A stretch of DNA of 64,000 nucleotides from Clostridiales bacterium (GCA_012837965.1 DUQF01000008.1:55344-119343); one strand, 5' to 3'; counted from the first letter of the stretch, positions 43,587-53,016 are shown. Numbers and translations: made by a program. Notes: generated from the letters alone by a model not told the origin.

Positions 43587-43940
43587 GTGATGGAGTTTAA
43601 GTTGAAAAATGACTTGGGCACTGTTTATATTTCAGAAGAGGTTATGTTAAAGATTGTTGGCTACGCAGCGCTTGAATGTTATGGTATTGTTGCGATGAGT
43701 TCAAAGAGAGCCAAGGATGGCATAGTCGAATGGTTGGGCCGTGAAAATCTCTCCAAGGGTGTTCAAATACGTGAGGTGGACGGCAAACTGGACGTGGATT
43801 TATATATCATCGTTGAATACGGAATTAGTGTAACTGCTGTATGTAATGCAATTAAAGAAGTTGTCAAATACAAGCTTGAAAGCATGACCGGTGTTGAAGT
43901 ACGTAACGTTAACATAAACGTTGAAGGCATTCGTATTTAA
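43587..43940 (+). CDS. Asp23/Gls24 family protein
   Basis: 117 residues; the start is GTG 43587 or ATG 43590, both at workable distances from AAGGAGG. It matches the Asp23 (YloU) family: ISEEVMLKIVGYAALECYGIVAMSSK at the N-terminus and VDLYIIVEYGISVTAVCNAIKEVVKYKLESMTGVEVRNVNINVEGI at the C-terminus. These small cytosolic proteins associate with the membrane and with envelope stress. They typically precede fakA, as here (15 bases). Confidence 0.92.
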   Translation: MMEFKLKNDLGTVYISEEVMLKIVGYAALECYGIVAMSSKRAKDGIVEWLGRENLSKGVQIREVDGKLDVDLYIIVEYGISVTAVCNAIKEVVKYKLESMTGVEVRNVNINVEGIRI

Positions 43941-43955
43941 CGGAGGAACGATACA

Positions 43956-45578
43956 TTGATAAAAATCAAAACGATTGATGCAGTTCTATTTCGGGAAATG
44001 GTTAATGCCGGAGCAGTACTTTTAGAAAAAAACCGTGATGCGGTTAACGCATTGAACGTTTTTCCAGTTCCTGATGGCGATACTGGTACCAATATGTCGA
44101 TGACCATGATGTCTGCCGTCAAAGAACTGAATGCAAAGGAATGCATGAACGCAGGTGAAGCCGCCGCTGTTATGGCCAAGGGTGCCCTGCGAGGCGCAAG
44201 AGGAAACAGTGGGGTTATCTTGTCTCAGCTTTATCGAGGGTTTTCTAAGTCTTTAGCGGGACATGAAACCATTACTCCTATAGCTTTTGCCGAAGCGATG
44301 ACCAAAAGCGCTGAATCCGCGTATAAGGCTGTAATGAAACCCAGGGAAGGAACTATTTTAACAGTAGCAAGGGTAATTGCTGAGGAGGCGCTTAAACAAG
44401 CCAAAACTGCACCTGAAGATTACGATGCGCTGTTTAAAGTGATTCTTTCGAGCGGGGAAGCCATTCTGGCTAAGACGCAGGAAATGCTTCCCGTTCTTAA
44501 GCAAGCTGGCGTAGTTGATGCTGGCGGACGAGGCCTACTTATTATTTATGCCGGCTACGCAGCAGTACTGAGAGGTGAAGCCATTGACGATGCCCTGATT
44601 GATATGTCTAGGGACGTTCGAAGCGAAGAAGGTGGGGAGCTTTCACCAGAAAACTCAAGCTTTGGTTACAGCGTTTCATACTCTTTAGCTTATCAAACAT
44701 CGGATGCTTTTGAAGCGGATATATCTGGCCTACGCAGACGTTTGCAGCGTATTGGCGATACTGTTCAAGTGCAGGACGATATGTTTCCCATGCTTGTTCA
44801 GGTTTGTACCGATGACCCAGGCAAGGCGCTTCAATACGGTTGTGCGTTGGGCCCTATCTTGGATATTGATGTTAAAAACCTGTCCGTAACTGTCGAAAGT
44901 TTGCAGCAACAGCAGGAAATGAAAAAGTACGGTATTGTATCGGTTTCTCTTGGCGATGGTTTCCGTGCGATCTTTAAAGATTTAGGCGTTGATCAAATTG
45001 TCGATGGCGGTCAAACCATGAATCCGAGCATTGAAAACTTAGAACAAGCTATTAACGCAATTCATGCTGAAAATATCTTTATTCTTCCCAACAACGGCAA
45101 TGTATTTTTGGCGGCAAAGCAGGCTGCTGAGCTATCAGGGAAGAAAGTAAGTGTTTTGCCCACCAAAAATGTGGCGATGGGCATAGCGGCTATTATCGCT
45201 TTTGAAGAAGACCTTGATATTCAAGCCAACGAAGAGAGAATGAATGAAGCTGCGGAACGCGTTCGCACCGGAACAATAACCTTTGCTGTACGTGACAGCG
45301 AGTTTGAGGGACTGCATATTTCCGAGGGCAGCATTATTGGCCTGAATAACGGGCATGTAACTGTTTGTACTGACTCTAAGGAAACGGCTGCGCTTGAGCT
45401 GATGAAGCAAATCGTAACAGACGACGACAGCGTCATTACCGTTTATTATGGCCAGGATACTCTGGAAGAGGAAGCACAAGTACTTGGGCAGATGATTGCC
45501 GATTCTTACGATCACTGCGATGTGGATGTGCAAAACGGTGGTCAGCCTCTATACTATTACCTGTTAAGTGTAGAATAA
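43956..45578 (+). CDS. fakA: DAK2-domain protein, fatty acid kinase FakA (YloV) family
   Basis: 540 residues from TTG 43956 with GGAGGA upstream. The N-terminal DhaL-type kinase domain binds ATP and Mg: VNALNVFPVPDGDTGTNMSMTM and GARGNSGVILSQLYRGF, then AGVVDAGGRGLLIIYAG. The C-terminal DegV-like region (from about 300) supports binding to a FakB partner: VDQIVDGGQTMNPSIENL and ILPNNGNVFLAAKQAAEL. It phosphorylates fatty acids held by FakB. It is followed by recG, the usual order asp23-fakA-recG. Confidence 0.93.
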   Translation: MIKIKTIDAVLFREMVNAGAVLLEKNRDAVNALNVFPVPDGDTGTNMSMTMMSAVKELNAKECMNAGEAAAVMAKGALRGARGNSGVILSQLYRGFSKSLAGHETITPIAFAEAMTKSAESAYKAVMKPREGTILTVARVIAEEALKQAKTAPEDYDALFKVILSSGEAILAKTQEMLPVLKQAGVVDAGGRGLLIIYAGYAAVLRGEAIDDALIDMSRDVRSEEGGELSPENSSFGYSVSYSLAYQTSDAFEADISGLRRRLQRIGDTVQVQDDMFPMLVQVCTDDPGKALQYGCALGPILDIDVKNLSVTVESLQQQQEMKKYGIVSVSLGDGFRAIFKDLGVDQIVDGGQTMNPSIENLEQAINAIHAENIFILPNNGNVFLAAKQAAELSGKKVSVLPTKNVAMGIAAIIAFEEDLDIQANEERMNEAAERVRTGTITFAVRDSEFEGLHISEGSIIGLNNGHVTVCTDSKETAALELMKQIVTDDDSVITVYYGQDTLEEEAQVLGQMIADSYDHCDVDVQNGGQPLYYYLLSVE

Positions 45579-45594
45579 GCTTTGGGAGCATTTT

Positions 45595-47589
45595 TTGCAA
45601 CTATCAGACGTTAAAGGTCTCGGAAAAAACCGCCTTCAAGCATTGCAGAAGGCGGCTATTCTTGGTGTAAAAGATTTATTGGCGTACCTACCAATTTATT
45701 ATGATGATTGTACGGAACATATCCCTATTAACCAAATGAGGGTTGGGGAAGCCTGCTGTTTCCAGGGTAAAATATTGAATTCACCTTCAATACGTTACTT
45801 TGGCAAGTTATCCATGGTCAATATCAAGGTGGATGACGGTACTGGAATTTTATCAGTTGTTTGGTTTAATCAACCTTGGATGTGTAATCAATTGTCATTA
45901 GGAATGACGATCAGACTTCATGGTCGCTTGACAGAAAAAAACAATATAATTTCGGTTGTCAATCCCAAAATAGTTGATAAAGCCGAAATATACCCTCGCT
46001 ATGCTACCATAAAGGGTATTCCGCAAAAGGTACTTGTTTCAGCCATTGAGCAATGCACGCAAGAAATTGAAAGGTATTTCACGGATCATTTACCCCTTCC
46101 GCTTCGTATAAAGTATGCTTTAATGGATTTATCTGCAGCTATCCGTCTTTCTCATTATCCGCAGCAAATGGACGGTTTGCTTGAAGCTGCAAGGAGAATA
46201 AGCTTTGAAAAGTTGATTCATTATCTGTTGGCGGTCAGAGCTTCAAGGGGAAATAAGCAACAAGGAATTATTTTTTCCACTTCCGATTCTTTGGTTAACC
46301 GTTTTATTCAAGCTTTGCCTTTTAACTTAACGCAAGCACAGAGCAAAGCGATTGACAGCGTACGGGCTGATTTATCAAGCGGTACGGCTATGAATCGCTT
46401 ATTGCAAGGCGATGTGGGCTCAGGCAAAACGGTGGTGGCTCTGGATGCGGCCTATCAATGCATTGTGAGCGGCTATCAATGCGCGCTGATGGCTCCAACA
46501 GAAATGCTTGTTCATCAACACATGAAAACAGCGCAGCAACTTTTTGAGCCCCTTGGGATACGCTGTGGTCTTTTACTCGGTTCAATGAAAGCGTTGCAGA
46601 AAAAGAAAGCTCTCCAAACAATCAGTGAAGGGAAATGTCAGCTCATTATTGGTACACATGCCCTTATATCTTCAAAAGTACAATATCGGCGATTAGGGTT
46701 GGTCATTACCGACGAACAGCATCGATTTGGGGTAAGGCAGCGTAAAGAATTAGAGAACAAGGCGTATACCCGAGTACCTCATACTTTAGTCTTGTCCGCT
46801 ACTCCCATTCCTCGTACGGTCGCTTTGGTTTTATATGATGATCTTGATATCTCCATCATCGATTCAATGCCAGCGGGACGCTTGCCAGTGATTACTCGCA
46901 TTGTGCCTGATGATAAACGTGAAGCTATGTATCAGTACATTCGCCAGCAAGCCTTACTTGGCAATCAGGCGTATATTGTTTGTCCTCGTTTAGATGACGG
47001 AGAAGACGAAGCGCGAAGTGTAAGAGAACTATTTGACGAGTTAAGCGAAGGGATGCTTCAAGGAATTCAACTCGGCTTGGCCTATGGTAGTCAAAAACCT
47101 GAAGAAAAAATAGAAATGCTTAACGGCTTTGCTTACGGTAAAATTTCTGTTTTGATTGCTACGACTGTTATTGAAGTGGGAATTGATGTCCCCAATGCTA
47201 CTATCATGGTTATTGAAAACGCCGACCGTTTTGGGCTTTCACAGCTCCATCAGTTACGTGGCAGGGTTGGGCGAGGAACCAAGCAGAGCTGGTGTTTTCT
47301 TCTTGGCAGACAAAATGAGCGGTTGGAAGTGATGGTAGAAAGTAATGATGGTTTTTTTATTGCTCAAAAAGATTTTGAATTACGTGGACCAGGTGACCTT
47401 CTTGGTTCACGTCAACATGGTTTTAGTGATATTATGTCTGAGGGCTATGATGTGCGCCTGATTGAACAGGCAAAGGAATGCACGGAACTTCTTGCCAGTG
47501 ACATTTCATATCGTGATTCTTTTAATATTTTAACCAAGCAGGCCATCGAGAGATATCAATCAGCTATCGAATCAACAGCTTTTAATTGA
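45595..47589 (+). CDS. recG: ATP-dependent DNA helicase RecG
   Basis: 664 residues from TTG 45595, slightly shorter than the usual 680. It remodels stalled replication forks and Holliday junctions. The N-terminal wedge domain (LSDVKGLGKNRLQALQKAAILGVKDLLAYLPIYYDD, then an OB fold) precedes the SF2 core. The helicase motifs are LLQGDVGSGKTVVALDAAY (I), LMAPTEMLVHQH (Ia), VITDEQHRFGVRQR (II), LVLSATPIPRT (III), LIATTVIEVGIDVPNATIMV (V) and QLHQLRGRVGRG (VI). The terminal FELRGPGDLLGSRQHG is standard. Confidence 0.96.
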   Translation: MQLSDVKGLGKNRLQALQKAAILGVKDLLAYLPIYYDDCTEHIPINQMRVGEACCFQGKILNSPSIRYFGKLSMVNIKVDDGTGILSVVWFNQPWMCNQLSLGMTIRLHGRLTEKNNIISVVNPKIVDKAEIYPRYATIKGIPQKVLVSAIEQCTQEIERYFTDHLPLPLRIKYALMDLSAAIRLSHYPQQMDGLLEAARRISFEKLIHYLLAVRASRGNKQQGIIFSTSDSLVNRFIQALPFNLTQAQSKAIDSVRADLSSGTAMNRLLQGDVGSGKTVVALDAAYQCIVSGYQCALMAPTEMLVHQHMKTAQQLFEPLGIRCGLLLGSMKALQKKKALQTISEGKCQLIIGTHALISSKVQYRRLGLVITDEQHRFGVRQRKELENKAYTRVPHTLVLSATPIPRTVALVLYDDLDISIIDSMPAGRLPVITRIVPDDKREAMYQYIRQQALLGNQAYIVCPRLDDGEDEARSVRELFDELSEGMLQGIQLGLAYGSQKPEEKIEMLNGFAYGKISVLIATTVIEVGIDVPNATIMVIENADRFGLSQLHQLRGRVGRGTKQSWCFLLGRQNERLEVMVESNDGFFIAQKDFELRGPGDLLGSRQHGFSDIMSEGYDVRLIEQAKECTELLASDISYRDSFNILTKQAIERYQSAIESTAFN

Positions 47590-47597
47590 GGTGAAGT

Positions 47598-48746
47598 GTG
47601 AATTGTATTTATTTAGACAATGCAGCCACTACCCGTTTAGATAAGCGGGTGCTTGATAGTATGCTCCCCTTTTTACAAGAATATTATGGCAATCCCTCTG
47701 GTATCTACCGGATGGGACGAGAAGCAAGAAGCGCTGTGGAGTATGCACGTCAGCAAGCAGCGGACGCCTTAAACTGTAAGCCGAGCGAAATTTTTTTTAC
47801 TTCTGGCGGCACGGAAAGCAATAATTGGGCTTGTATTTGCGGCGCGCAAGCAGGTTTAAGAAAAGGAAAACATATTATCACGTCTGAAATTGAGCATCCT
47901 GCCGTGCTCAAATGTTTTGAACAGCTAAGTTTTAATGGCTTTGAAACGACATACCTGCAAGTGAATCGTCAGGGAATGGTAGATGTTGATTTACTTCGTG
48001 AGGTCATTCAAAAGGATACCGGTTTTATATCTATAATGATGGCTAACAACGAGATTGGGACATTGCAACCTGTTAAAGAAATAGCTTGTGTAACAAATGC
48101 ACAGGGCATCCTTTCTCATACAGATGCTGTTCAGGCTTTTGGTTCCATCCCTATTGACCTGCAAAATTTGAAAGTGGATTTACTTTCGCTCTCGGCGCAT
48201 AAATTTTATGGTCCTAAAGGAGTTGGTTTACTCTATATTCGTGAAAATACAAAAATTGACCCTTTTCATTTGGGAGGCGAGCAAGAAAGAGGAAGACGTG
48301 CGGGAACGGAAAATGTTGCCGGCATTGTTGGTATGGGTATGGCAATGCAACTTGCCAATGAGAATCTTCAAAAAAATTCGACAAAAATAATTAAGTTACG
48401 AACTTTACTAATTGATAGGGTCATGCAATCGATTCCCGGTGCCCATTTGAACGGTTCGCCTGTTGCACGACTTGGCAACAATGCTCACTTTGTTTTTGAT
48501 GGCGTTCCTTCCGCTGTTCTACTTCCCTTACTTGATCAAAACGGTATTGCCGCATCGGCCGGTTCTGCTTGTATGGCAGGAACGACCATGCCTTCGCATG
48601 TATTAAGAGCCATCGGCTATACAGAGGAAGAAGCCCAAAACGGGATTCGCTTAACCCTTTCTTTTCTAACAACCGAAAGAGAAATACTTGAAACGGTTGA
48701 TATTCTGGCACGCCTTGTTTCCCATATCAGGAGGTTTTATGACTAA
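47598..48746 (+). CDS. Cysteine desulfurase (class V aminotransferase fold)
   Basis: 382 residues from GTG 47598 behind GAGGTG. It is a PLP enzyme that transfers sulfur from cysteine for Fe-S clusters or tRNA thiolation. YLDNAATTRLDKRVL and SGGTESNNWA open the fold. Lys202 in LSAHKFYGPKG binds PLP, and GGEQERGRRAGTENVAGIVG is family specific. The persulfide cysteine is Cys325 in AGSACMAG, in the long-loop IscS/NifS position. No iscU or mnmA is adjacent, so its partner is unknown. It overlaps hflX by 8 bases. Confidence 0.93.
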   Translation: MNCIYLDNAATTRLDKRVLDSMLPFLQEYYGNPSGIYRMGREARSAVEYARQQAADALNCKPSEIFFTSGGTESNNWACICGAQAGLRKGKHIITSEIEHPAVLKCFEQLSFNGFETTYLQVNRQGMVDVDLLREVIQKDTGFISIMMANNEIGTLQPVKEIACVTNAQGILSHTDAVQAFGSIPIDLQNLKVDLLSLSAHKFYGPKGVGLLYIRENTKIDPFHLGGEQERGRRAGTENVAGIVGMGMAMQLANENLQKNSTKIIKLRTLLIDRVMQSIPGAHLNGSPVARLGNNAHFVFDGVPSAVLLPLLDQNGIAASAGSACMAGTTMPSHVLRAIGYTEEEAQNGIRLTLSFLTTEREILETVDILARLVSHIRRFYD

Positions 48747-50520
48747 GCGAATTAATGGTTTCACAGACGGTTTACGCCAAAGTTTATTGACGGAGATAAC
48801 CGAACTGTATTCCTATGAAACAAGTAAGGATGAATTTTTACCTATTGACTTTGCAGAAAAATTATCTAAATTTACTGCCGCAATCAATCGCGAAATTTCT
48901 GTATACATTGATCGAAACGGCAAGATATGTGATATTTCTATTGGCCAGGATACGCAGATACAGTTGCCCAATATTACAAGACGCACCAGCGAATATGGCT
49001 TATCGAAAATTCGTTGCATTCACACCCATCCAAATGGTTCCTCCAAACTTTCACCGGTAGATATCAGTGCGCTTCAAAATTTGCGCCTGGATGCCATATG
49101 TGCCATCGGCGTTGATGAAAACGGGTTTGTCACAGGTGTAAGCGCCGCCTTCTTAAATGGGTATGACGAAGAAGGTTTACCAATTGTTGAAGAAGAAAGA
49201 AATATTCCTTTAAGCAAAATTCCGCAAGTGACATGGATGGAGATGATTTTGTCGGCAGATAGCATCATGAAAAAACATCTTCATACGGTAGAGGAAGAGC
49301 CGGAGCGAGTGATTCTTATCGGTATTGAAAGTGAGGAAAGTTTAGATGAATTGGCAGAGCTTTGTGATACTGCCGGTGGATTAGTCGTAGGAAGATTTTT
49401 TCAAAACAGAACAGTTCCTGATAAAACAACCTATTTTGGAAGTGGACGTATAGAAGAGCTTGCGCTTGAAGTTCAATCCTTGCGAGTAAACCTGATTATC
49501 AGTGATGATGAACTAACTACTGCTCAGATTTTCAACATTCAACAGCGTACGGGCTGTCGAACAATTGACCGAACGGCTCTTATTTTAGATATTTTTGCCC
49601 GTCGTGCCGTAACAGCCGAGGGGAAATTACAGGTAGAGCTTGCACAACTAAATTACCAATCCAGCCACCTTATTGGAAAGGGGCTTGTTCTATCTCGCTT
49701 AGGCGGTGGTATCGGTACCAGGGGACCGGGCGAAACAAAACTGGAAGTGGATCGACGCAGAATCCGTGAAAAAATGACTGATTTGCGTTCAAAACTAAAG
49801 ATACTTGGAGAACAACGGAAGCTAATGCGCAAGCAGCGTACGGATAGCGGTTTGCCTGTTGTTGCCTTGGTAGGTTATACTAACGTTGGTAAATCCACTT
49901 TGCTGAATTTACTTTCCGCTTCGTCTGTATTTGTTGAGGATCGCTTGTTTGCGACTCTTGATCCCGTATCCCGTAAACTTACCTTGCCCGATGGCAACGA
50001 GGTTATTTTGGTTGACTCTGTAGGGTTTATCAGAAAATTACCCACCGAGCTTGTGGAGGCGTTTAAGTCTACTTTGGAAGAGGCTGCATTGGCCGATTTA
50101 CTTGTTATTGTATCGGATGCTTCCTCAGAGCAGGCTTATGAGCAGCATCAGGTGGTTGAGGAAGTGCTTGCTCAATTGGGCGCCGGTGATCGTGCTCGAA
50201 TTGAGGTCCTAAACAAGTGTGATCAACCAATCACCGATGAAGCCCTGAAAATTCAGGGAGCGATTCGCCTGTCAGCTAAAGAAGAAACGGGCATCGATGA
50301 GCTGCTTCAGGCCATTGAGTACCATTTTGCCCACTTGCGGCGTAGATACGCCCTACTTGTTCCTTTTAGTCAGTATGCGTTGCTAAATGATCTCCGTAGC
50401 TGGGGGATAATCGAGCTGGAGGAGCATAAGGATACAGGCACCTATGTGGTTGTTCAGCTTGACGATGCCTCTTTTGGCAAACTGAGTGCAAAATTTCGGA
50501 GTGAAATTAAGGAGGTTTAA
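48739..50520 (+). CDS. hflX: GTPase HflX with an N-terminal JAMM-like extension
   Basis: 593 residues from ATG 48739 (AGGAGG upstream), about 170-190 residues longer than short HflX proteins. Residues ~190-370 are the HflX domain (GGLVVGRFFQNRTVPDKTTYFGSGRIEEL, then GGGIGTRGPGETKLEVDRRRI). The G domain follows: GYTNVGKST (Walker A, 379-387), a DSVGFIRKLP switch and NKCD. It splits stalled ribosomes. The extra N-terminal part contains HTHP at residues 95-98, with Ser105 and Asp108, spaced exactly like the JAMM/MPN metalloprotease motif (HxH, seven residues, SxxD), and Glu52 upstream as a candidate fourth residue. Long HflX forms occur in other Clostridia; the protease reading is my inference. 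Confidence 0.9.
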   Translation: MTKRINGFTDGLRQSLLTEITELYSYETSKDEFLPIDFAEKLSKFTAAINREISVYIDRNGKICDISIGQDTQIQLPNITRRTSEYGLSKIRCIHTHPNGSSKLSPVDISALQNLRLDAICAIGVDENGFVTGVSAAFLNGYDEEGLPIVEEERNIPLSKIPQVTWMEMILSADSIMKKHLHTVEEEPERVILIGIESEESLDELAELCDTAGGLVVGRFFQNRTVPDKTTYFGSGRIEELALEVQSLRVNLIISDDELTTAQIFNIQQRTGCRTIDRTALILDIFARRAVTAEGKLQVELAQLNYQSSHLIGKGLVLSRLGGGIGTRGPGETKLEVDRRRIREKMTDLRSKLKILGEQRKLMRKQRTDSGLPVVALVGYTNVGKSTLLNLLSASSVFVEDRLFATLDPVSRKLTLPDGNEVILVDSVGFIRKLPTELVEAFKSTLEEAALADLLVIVSDASSEQAYEQHQVVEEVLAQLGAGDRARIEVLNKCDQPITDEALKIQGAIRLSAKEETGIDELLQAIEYHFAHLRRRYALLVPFSQYALLNDLRSWGIIELEEHKDTGTYVVVQLDDASFGKLSAKFRSEIKEV

Positions 50521-50525
50521 CGCGC

Positions 50526-51218
50526 GTGTTACCCAATATCATAGCCCTGCTCTTGACCATACTGTCCTTAGGTACACAAAGCCTTGATGCTTACGCCTAT
50601 GAAGCCATGCCTGGCGGCAATCTTTTTCTTATCAATCGTACCTATAAGGTTGACAGACTCTACGTCCCTGATGATTTGGTTGTGGTTGACGTTGAAAAAA
50701 CCAATCCTGAAATTACTATGAGAAAGGAAGCCGCTACTCAGCTTAAAGCCATGTTTGAGACGGCCAAAACAGAGAAAGGCTATATTTTAGTAGCCGTTTC
50801 AGGTTTTCGCTCTTACGGGACGCAATCAGCCATTTACAAGCGAAAGGTTGAGGTAACAGGCAGTAAACAAAAAGCAAATCTGTATGTTGCCCCTCCCGGT
50901 TGCAGTGAGCATCAACTGGGTTTGGCGATGGATCTTGGACGAAAGGATACAATGGGACTTAACGAAAGCTTTGGCGAGAGCCCTGAAGGACAATGGGTTG
51001 CTCAAAACGCCCATCGCTTTGGTTTTATTATTCGTTACCAGAAGGAGTGGACAGAAATTACCGGGTATGCATATGAACCGTGGCACGTACGTTACGTTGG
51101 AGTTGAACACGCATCACGAATCTATATGATGAATATCCCCTTAGAACACTATATTGATTTGATTTTTGAAGCACAAAGGCAGAATCTCTTACAACAATCC
51201 ATGGTGGTTAATCAATGA
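50526..51218 (+). CDS. D-alanyl-D-alanine carboxypeptidase, VanY type (copy 1)
   Basis: 230 residues from GTG 50526 with AAGGAGG ahead. The N-terminal hydrophobic segment (residues 1-24, ending YAY) is a signal peptide. It is an M15B zinc peptidase that trims the terminal D-Ala from peptidoglycan stems. The zinc and catalytic residues are in Ser127-Glu-His129-Gln-Leu-Gly-Leu-Ala-Met-Asp136 and Glu184-Pro-Trp-His187, followed by VRYVG. VSGFRSYGTQSAIYKRKV is the usual preceding block. First of three consecutive related genes. Confidence 0.92.
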   Translation: MLPNIIALLLTILSLGTQSLDAYAYEAMPGGNLFLINRTYKVDRLYVPDDLVVVDVEKTNPEITMRKEAATQLKAMFETAKTEKGYILVAVSGFRSYGTQSAIYKRKVEVTGSKQKANLYVAPPGCSEHQLGLAMDLGRKDTMGLNESFGESPEGQWVAQNAHRFGFIIRYQKEWTEITGYAYEPWHVRYVGVEHASRIYMMNIPLEHYIDLIFEAQRQNLLQQSMVVNQ

Positions 51219-52015
51219 AACGAGCATTAGCTTTACTGGCGACAATTCTTATTTTTTTTACAAATAGCAGCTTTGCTACTTTTCCCGTTTGGGAATATGC
51301 AATCGACCCCTTAATTTTAGAAGATTTGCACGACTATCTTGTTTTGACCAGCAAAGAGACTTTGCTGGATGCGAGTTATATTCCGCAAGACTTAGTCAAG
51401 GTAAAGGTTCACGCCACCAATCCGGGCATGGAGTTGCGACAGGTTGCTGCCCGAGCTCTTGAAAAAATGTTTCAAGCAGCAAAAGAAGATGGCTATACCC
51501 TTTATCTAAAAAGCGCATACCGCAGCTATCAAACACAAAAGACCATGTATAAAAATCGCTTGGAAAAATATTCTCGTGATGATGGCGTAGTAGCATTTCC
51601 CGGCTCGTCCGACCACCAAACAGGTTTAGCGGCGGACATTCTCAACTATGCCTGGACACAACAGGACGGTATGCGGCCTGAATTCTCTGAAACAAAAGAA
51701 GCGCAATGGATGGCCGAGAACTGCCACAGGTTCGGCTTTATCTTACGCTATATGGAGGATAAACAGGAAATAACCGGCATTATCTTTGAGCCTTGGCATT
51801 TTAGATACGTTGGCCTTGAATGTGCTGAATATATCATGTCAAACCACCTCTCCCTTGAAGAATTTACACAAGAAGTTAAAGATGCCATTATGGATTTTGA
51901 GCAGTTGGGAGGAGATTTTCGGTTGTATTGCGAGGAACTCAAGCGTTTACCGCCACCGATCGTTTTAGATAACGAGGAAGACGGAGAAGTATCACTCTTC
52001 TATACATCGCCATGA
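51215..52015 (+). CDS. D-alanyl-D-alanine carboxypeptidase, VanY type (copy 2)
   Basis: 266 residues; its ATG overlaps the stop of copy 1. Signal peptide residues 1-21 (ending SFAT). The zinc motifs are intact: GSSDHQTGLAADIL and FEPWHFRYVG. KSAYRSYQTQKTMYKNR precedes them. Unlike copy 1 it has a Ser-Asp-His variant and a C-terminal tail of roughly 50 residues that ends EVSLFYTSP. It is a more diverged paralogue of copies 1 and 3, so the duplication is old. Confidence 0.9.
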   Translation: MKRALALLATILIFFTNSSFATFPVWEYAIDPLILEDLHDYLVLTSKETLLDASYIPQDLVKVKVHATNPGMELRQVAARALEKMFQAAKEDGYTLYLKSAYRSYQTQKTMYKNRLEKYSRDDGVVAFPGSSDHQTGLAADILNYAWTQQDGMRPEFSETKEAQWMAENCHRFGFILRYMEDKQEITGIIFEPWHFRYVGLECAEYIMSNHLSLEEFTQEVKDAIMDFEQLGGDFRLYCEELKRLPPPIVLDNEEDGEVSLFYTSP

Positions 52016-52926
52016 AAAAGACAATCGCTACTATATTGCTTGTTCTTATATTTTCGTTATCTAGCGCATCAAATGATGTTCCTGATCTCTATGAACCGGG
52101 GGGTAATCTGTGCGTCATCAACAAAGAAAATAAGCTGCCGGCTTCTTTTGTACCAGCCGATTTAGTCACACCCAACGTAGGTACCCGAAAAGCGAGCTTA
52201 CAAGATAAGATTGACCTGACTGACGAAGCGGCTAACGCGCTTGAAAAAATGTTTTATGATGCCTCTCTTAAAAAAGGGTATGTTTTGTATGCTGTTTCCG
52301 GTTATCGAACCTATGGTATGCAACAGCTTAATTATAAAGCCAAAGTCCAGCAAACAGGTAATGAGCATACCGCAGGGCTTACGGTTGTGCCGCCCGGGGC
52401 TAGCGAGCATCAACTTGGTCTGGCGATGGACATTCAGTCCAATAAATTCAAGTCACTGGATGTCACTTTCGCTGAAACGGATGAGGGGAAATGGCTGCTT
52501 GAACATTCTAGCAACTATGGCTTTATTCTTCGCTATCCCAAAGACAGGGCAGACATAACAGGTGTTGCCTATGAGCCGTGGCATTACCGCTATGTAGGTA
52601 TCAACCACGCTAAAGCCATTAAGCAGCTCAATTTAACCCTTGAAGAGTATGTGGACTTTGTTAAACAGCTTCCAAATAGTTTGGTTAAGGATGCTAACCA
52701 CTTTTTATTAATCGGCTTGGTTACACAAATAATGGCAGGACAGAAGGTAAGTATTTCTTATCACGGTACTTTGGATGAACTTGAGAAGCTTTCGCAACCA
52801 TTTTTACCTGATGGCATAAGTTTTGTGTCAGCCCAAAGTGTGGATTTTCCAAAAGATGAAGCTTTCGATACGCCAAGGGTACTAGAAGATGCAGAAGTAA
52901 GTATATTTTCTACGATGGGCGATTGA
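52012..52926 (+). CDS. D-alanyl-D-alanine carboxypeptidase, VanY type (copy 3)
   Basis: 304 residues; overlaps copy 2 by 4 bases. Signal peptide residues 1-20. The motifs GASEHQLGLAMDIQ and YEPWHYRYVG are intact, and EPGGNLCVINKENKLPASFVPADL resembles the equivalent GGNLFLINRTYKVDRLYVPDDL of copy 1. A C-terminal extension of about 85 residues follows the peptidase domain; it ends AEVSIFSTMGD, resembling the ending of copy 2. The three genes form one translationally coupled set; no van resistance genes are nearby, so housekeeping wall trimming is more likely than vancomycin resistance. Confidence 0.9.
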   Translation: MKKTIATILLVLIFSLSSASNDVPDLYEPGGNLCVINKENKLPASFVPADLVTPNVGTRKASLQDKIDLTDEAANALEKMFYDASLKKGYVLYAVSGYRTYGMQQLNYKAKVQQTGNEHTAGLTVVPPGASEHQLGLAMDIQSNKFKSLDVTFAETDEGKWLLEHSSNYGFILRYPKDRADITGVAYEPWHYRYVGINHAKAIKQLNLTLEEYVDFVKQLPNSLVKDANHFLLIGLVTQIMAGQKVSISYHGTLDELEKLSQPFLPDGISFVSAQSVDFPKDEAFDTPRVLEDAEVSIFSTMGD

Positions 52927-52940
52927 TTTTTGTGAAAATC

Positions 52941-52970
52941 TTGAAGTGGCTTAACAAAGCATGGTATATT
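52941..52970 (+). promoter_or_regulatory. Promoter of the TPR-M50-scpA-scpB operon
   Basis: TTGAAG (52941-52946) and TATATT (52965-52970) are spaced by 18 bp, with an upstream TGG forming an extended -10. Confidence 0.6.
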
Positions 52971-53016
52971 GTTGTAGGACAAATATTTTAATCAATTGGA
53001 AAGGGACAATGAACAA

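Noticed and set aside
52241..52558. 105-codon frame inside copy 3 of the carboxypeptidase genes
   Set aside because: It is an out-of-frame shadow; the main frame carries complete zinc motifs.
50526..52926. Vancomycin resistance cluster
   Set aside because: Only VanY-type peptidases are present; no vanH, vanA-type ligase, vanX or two-component genes are nearby.
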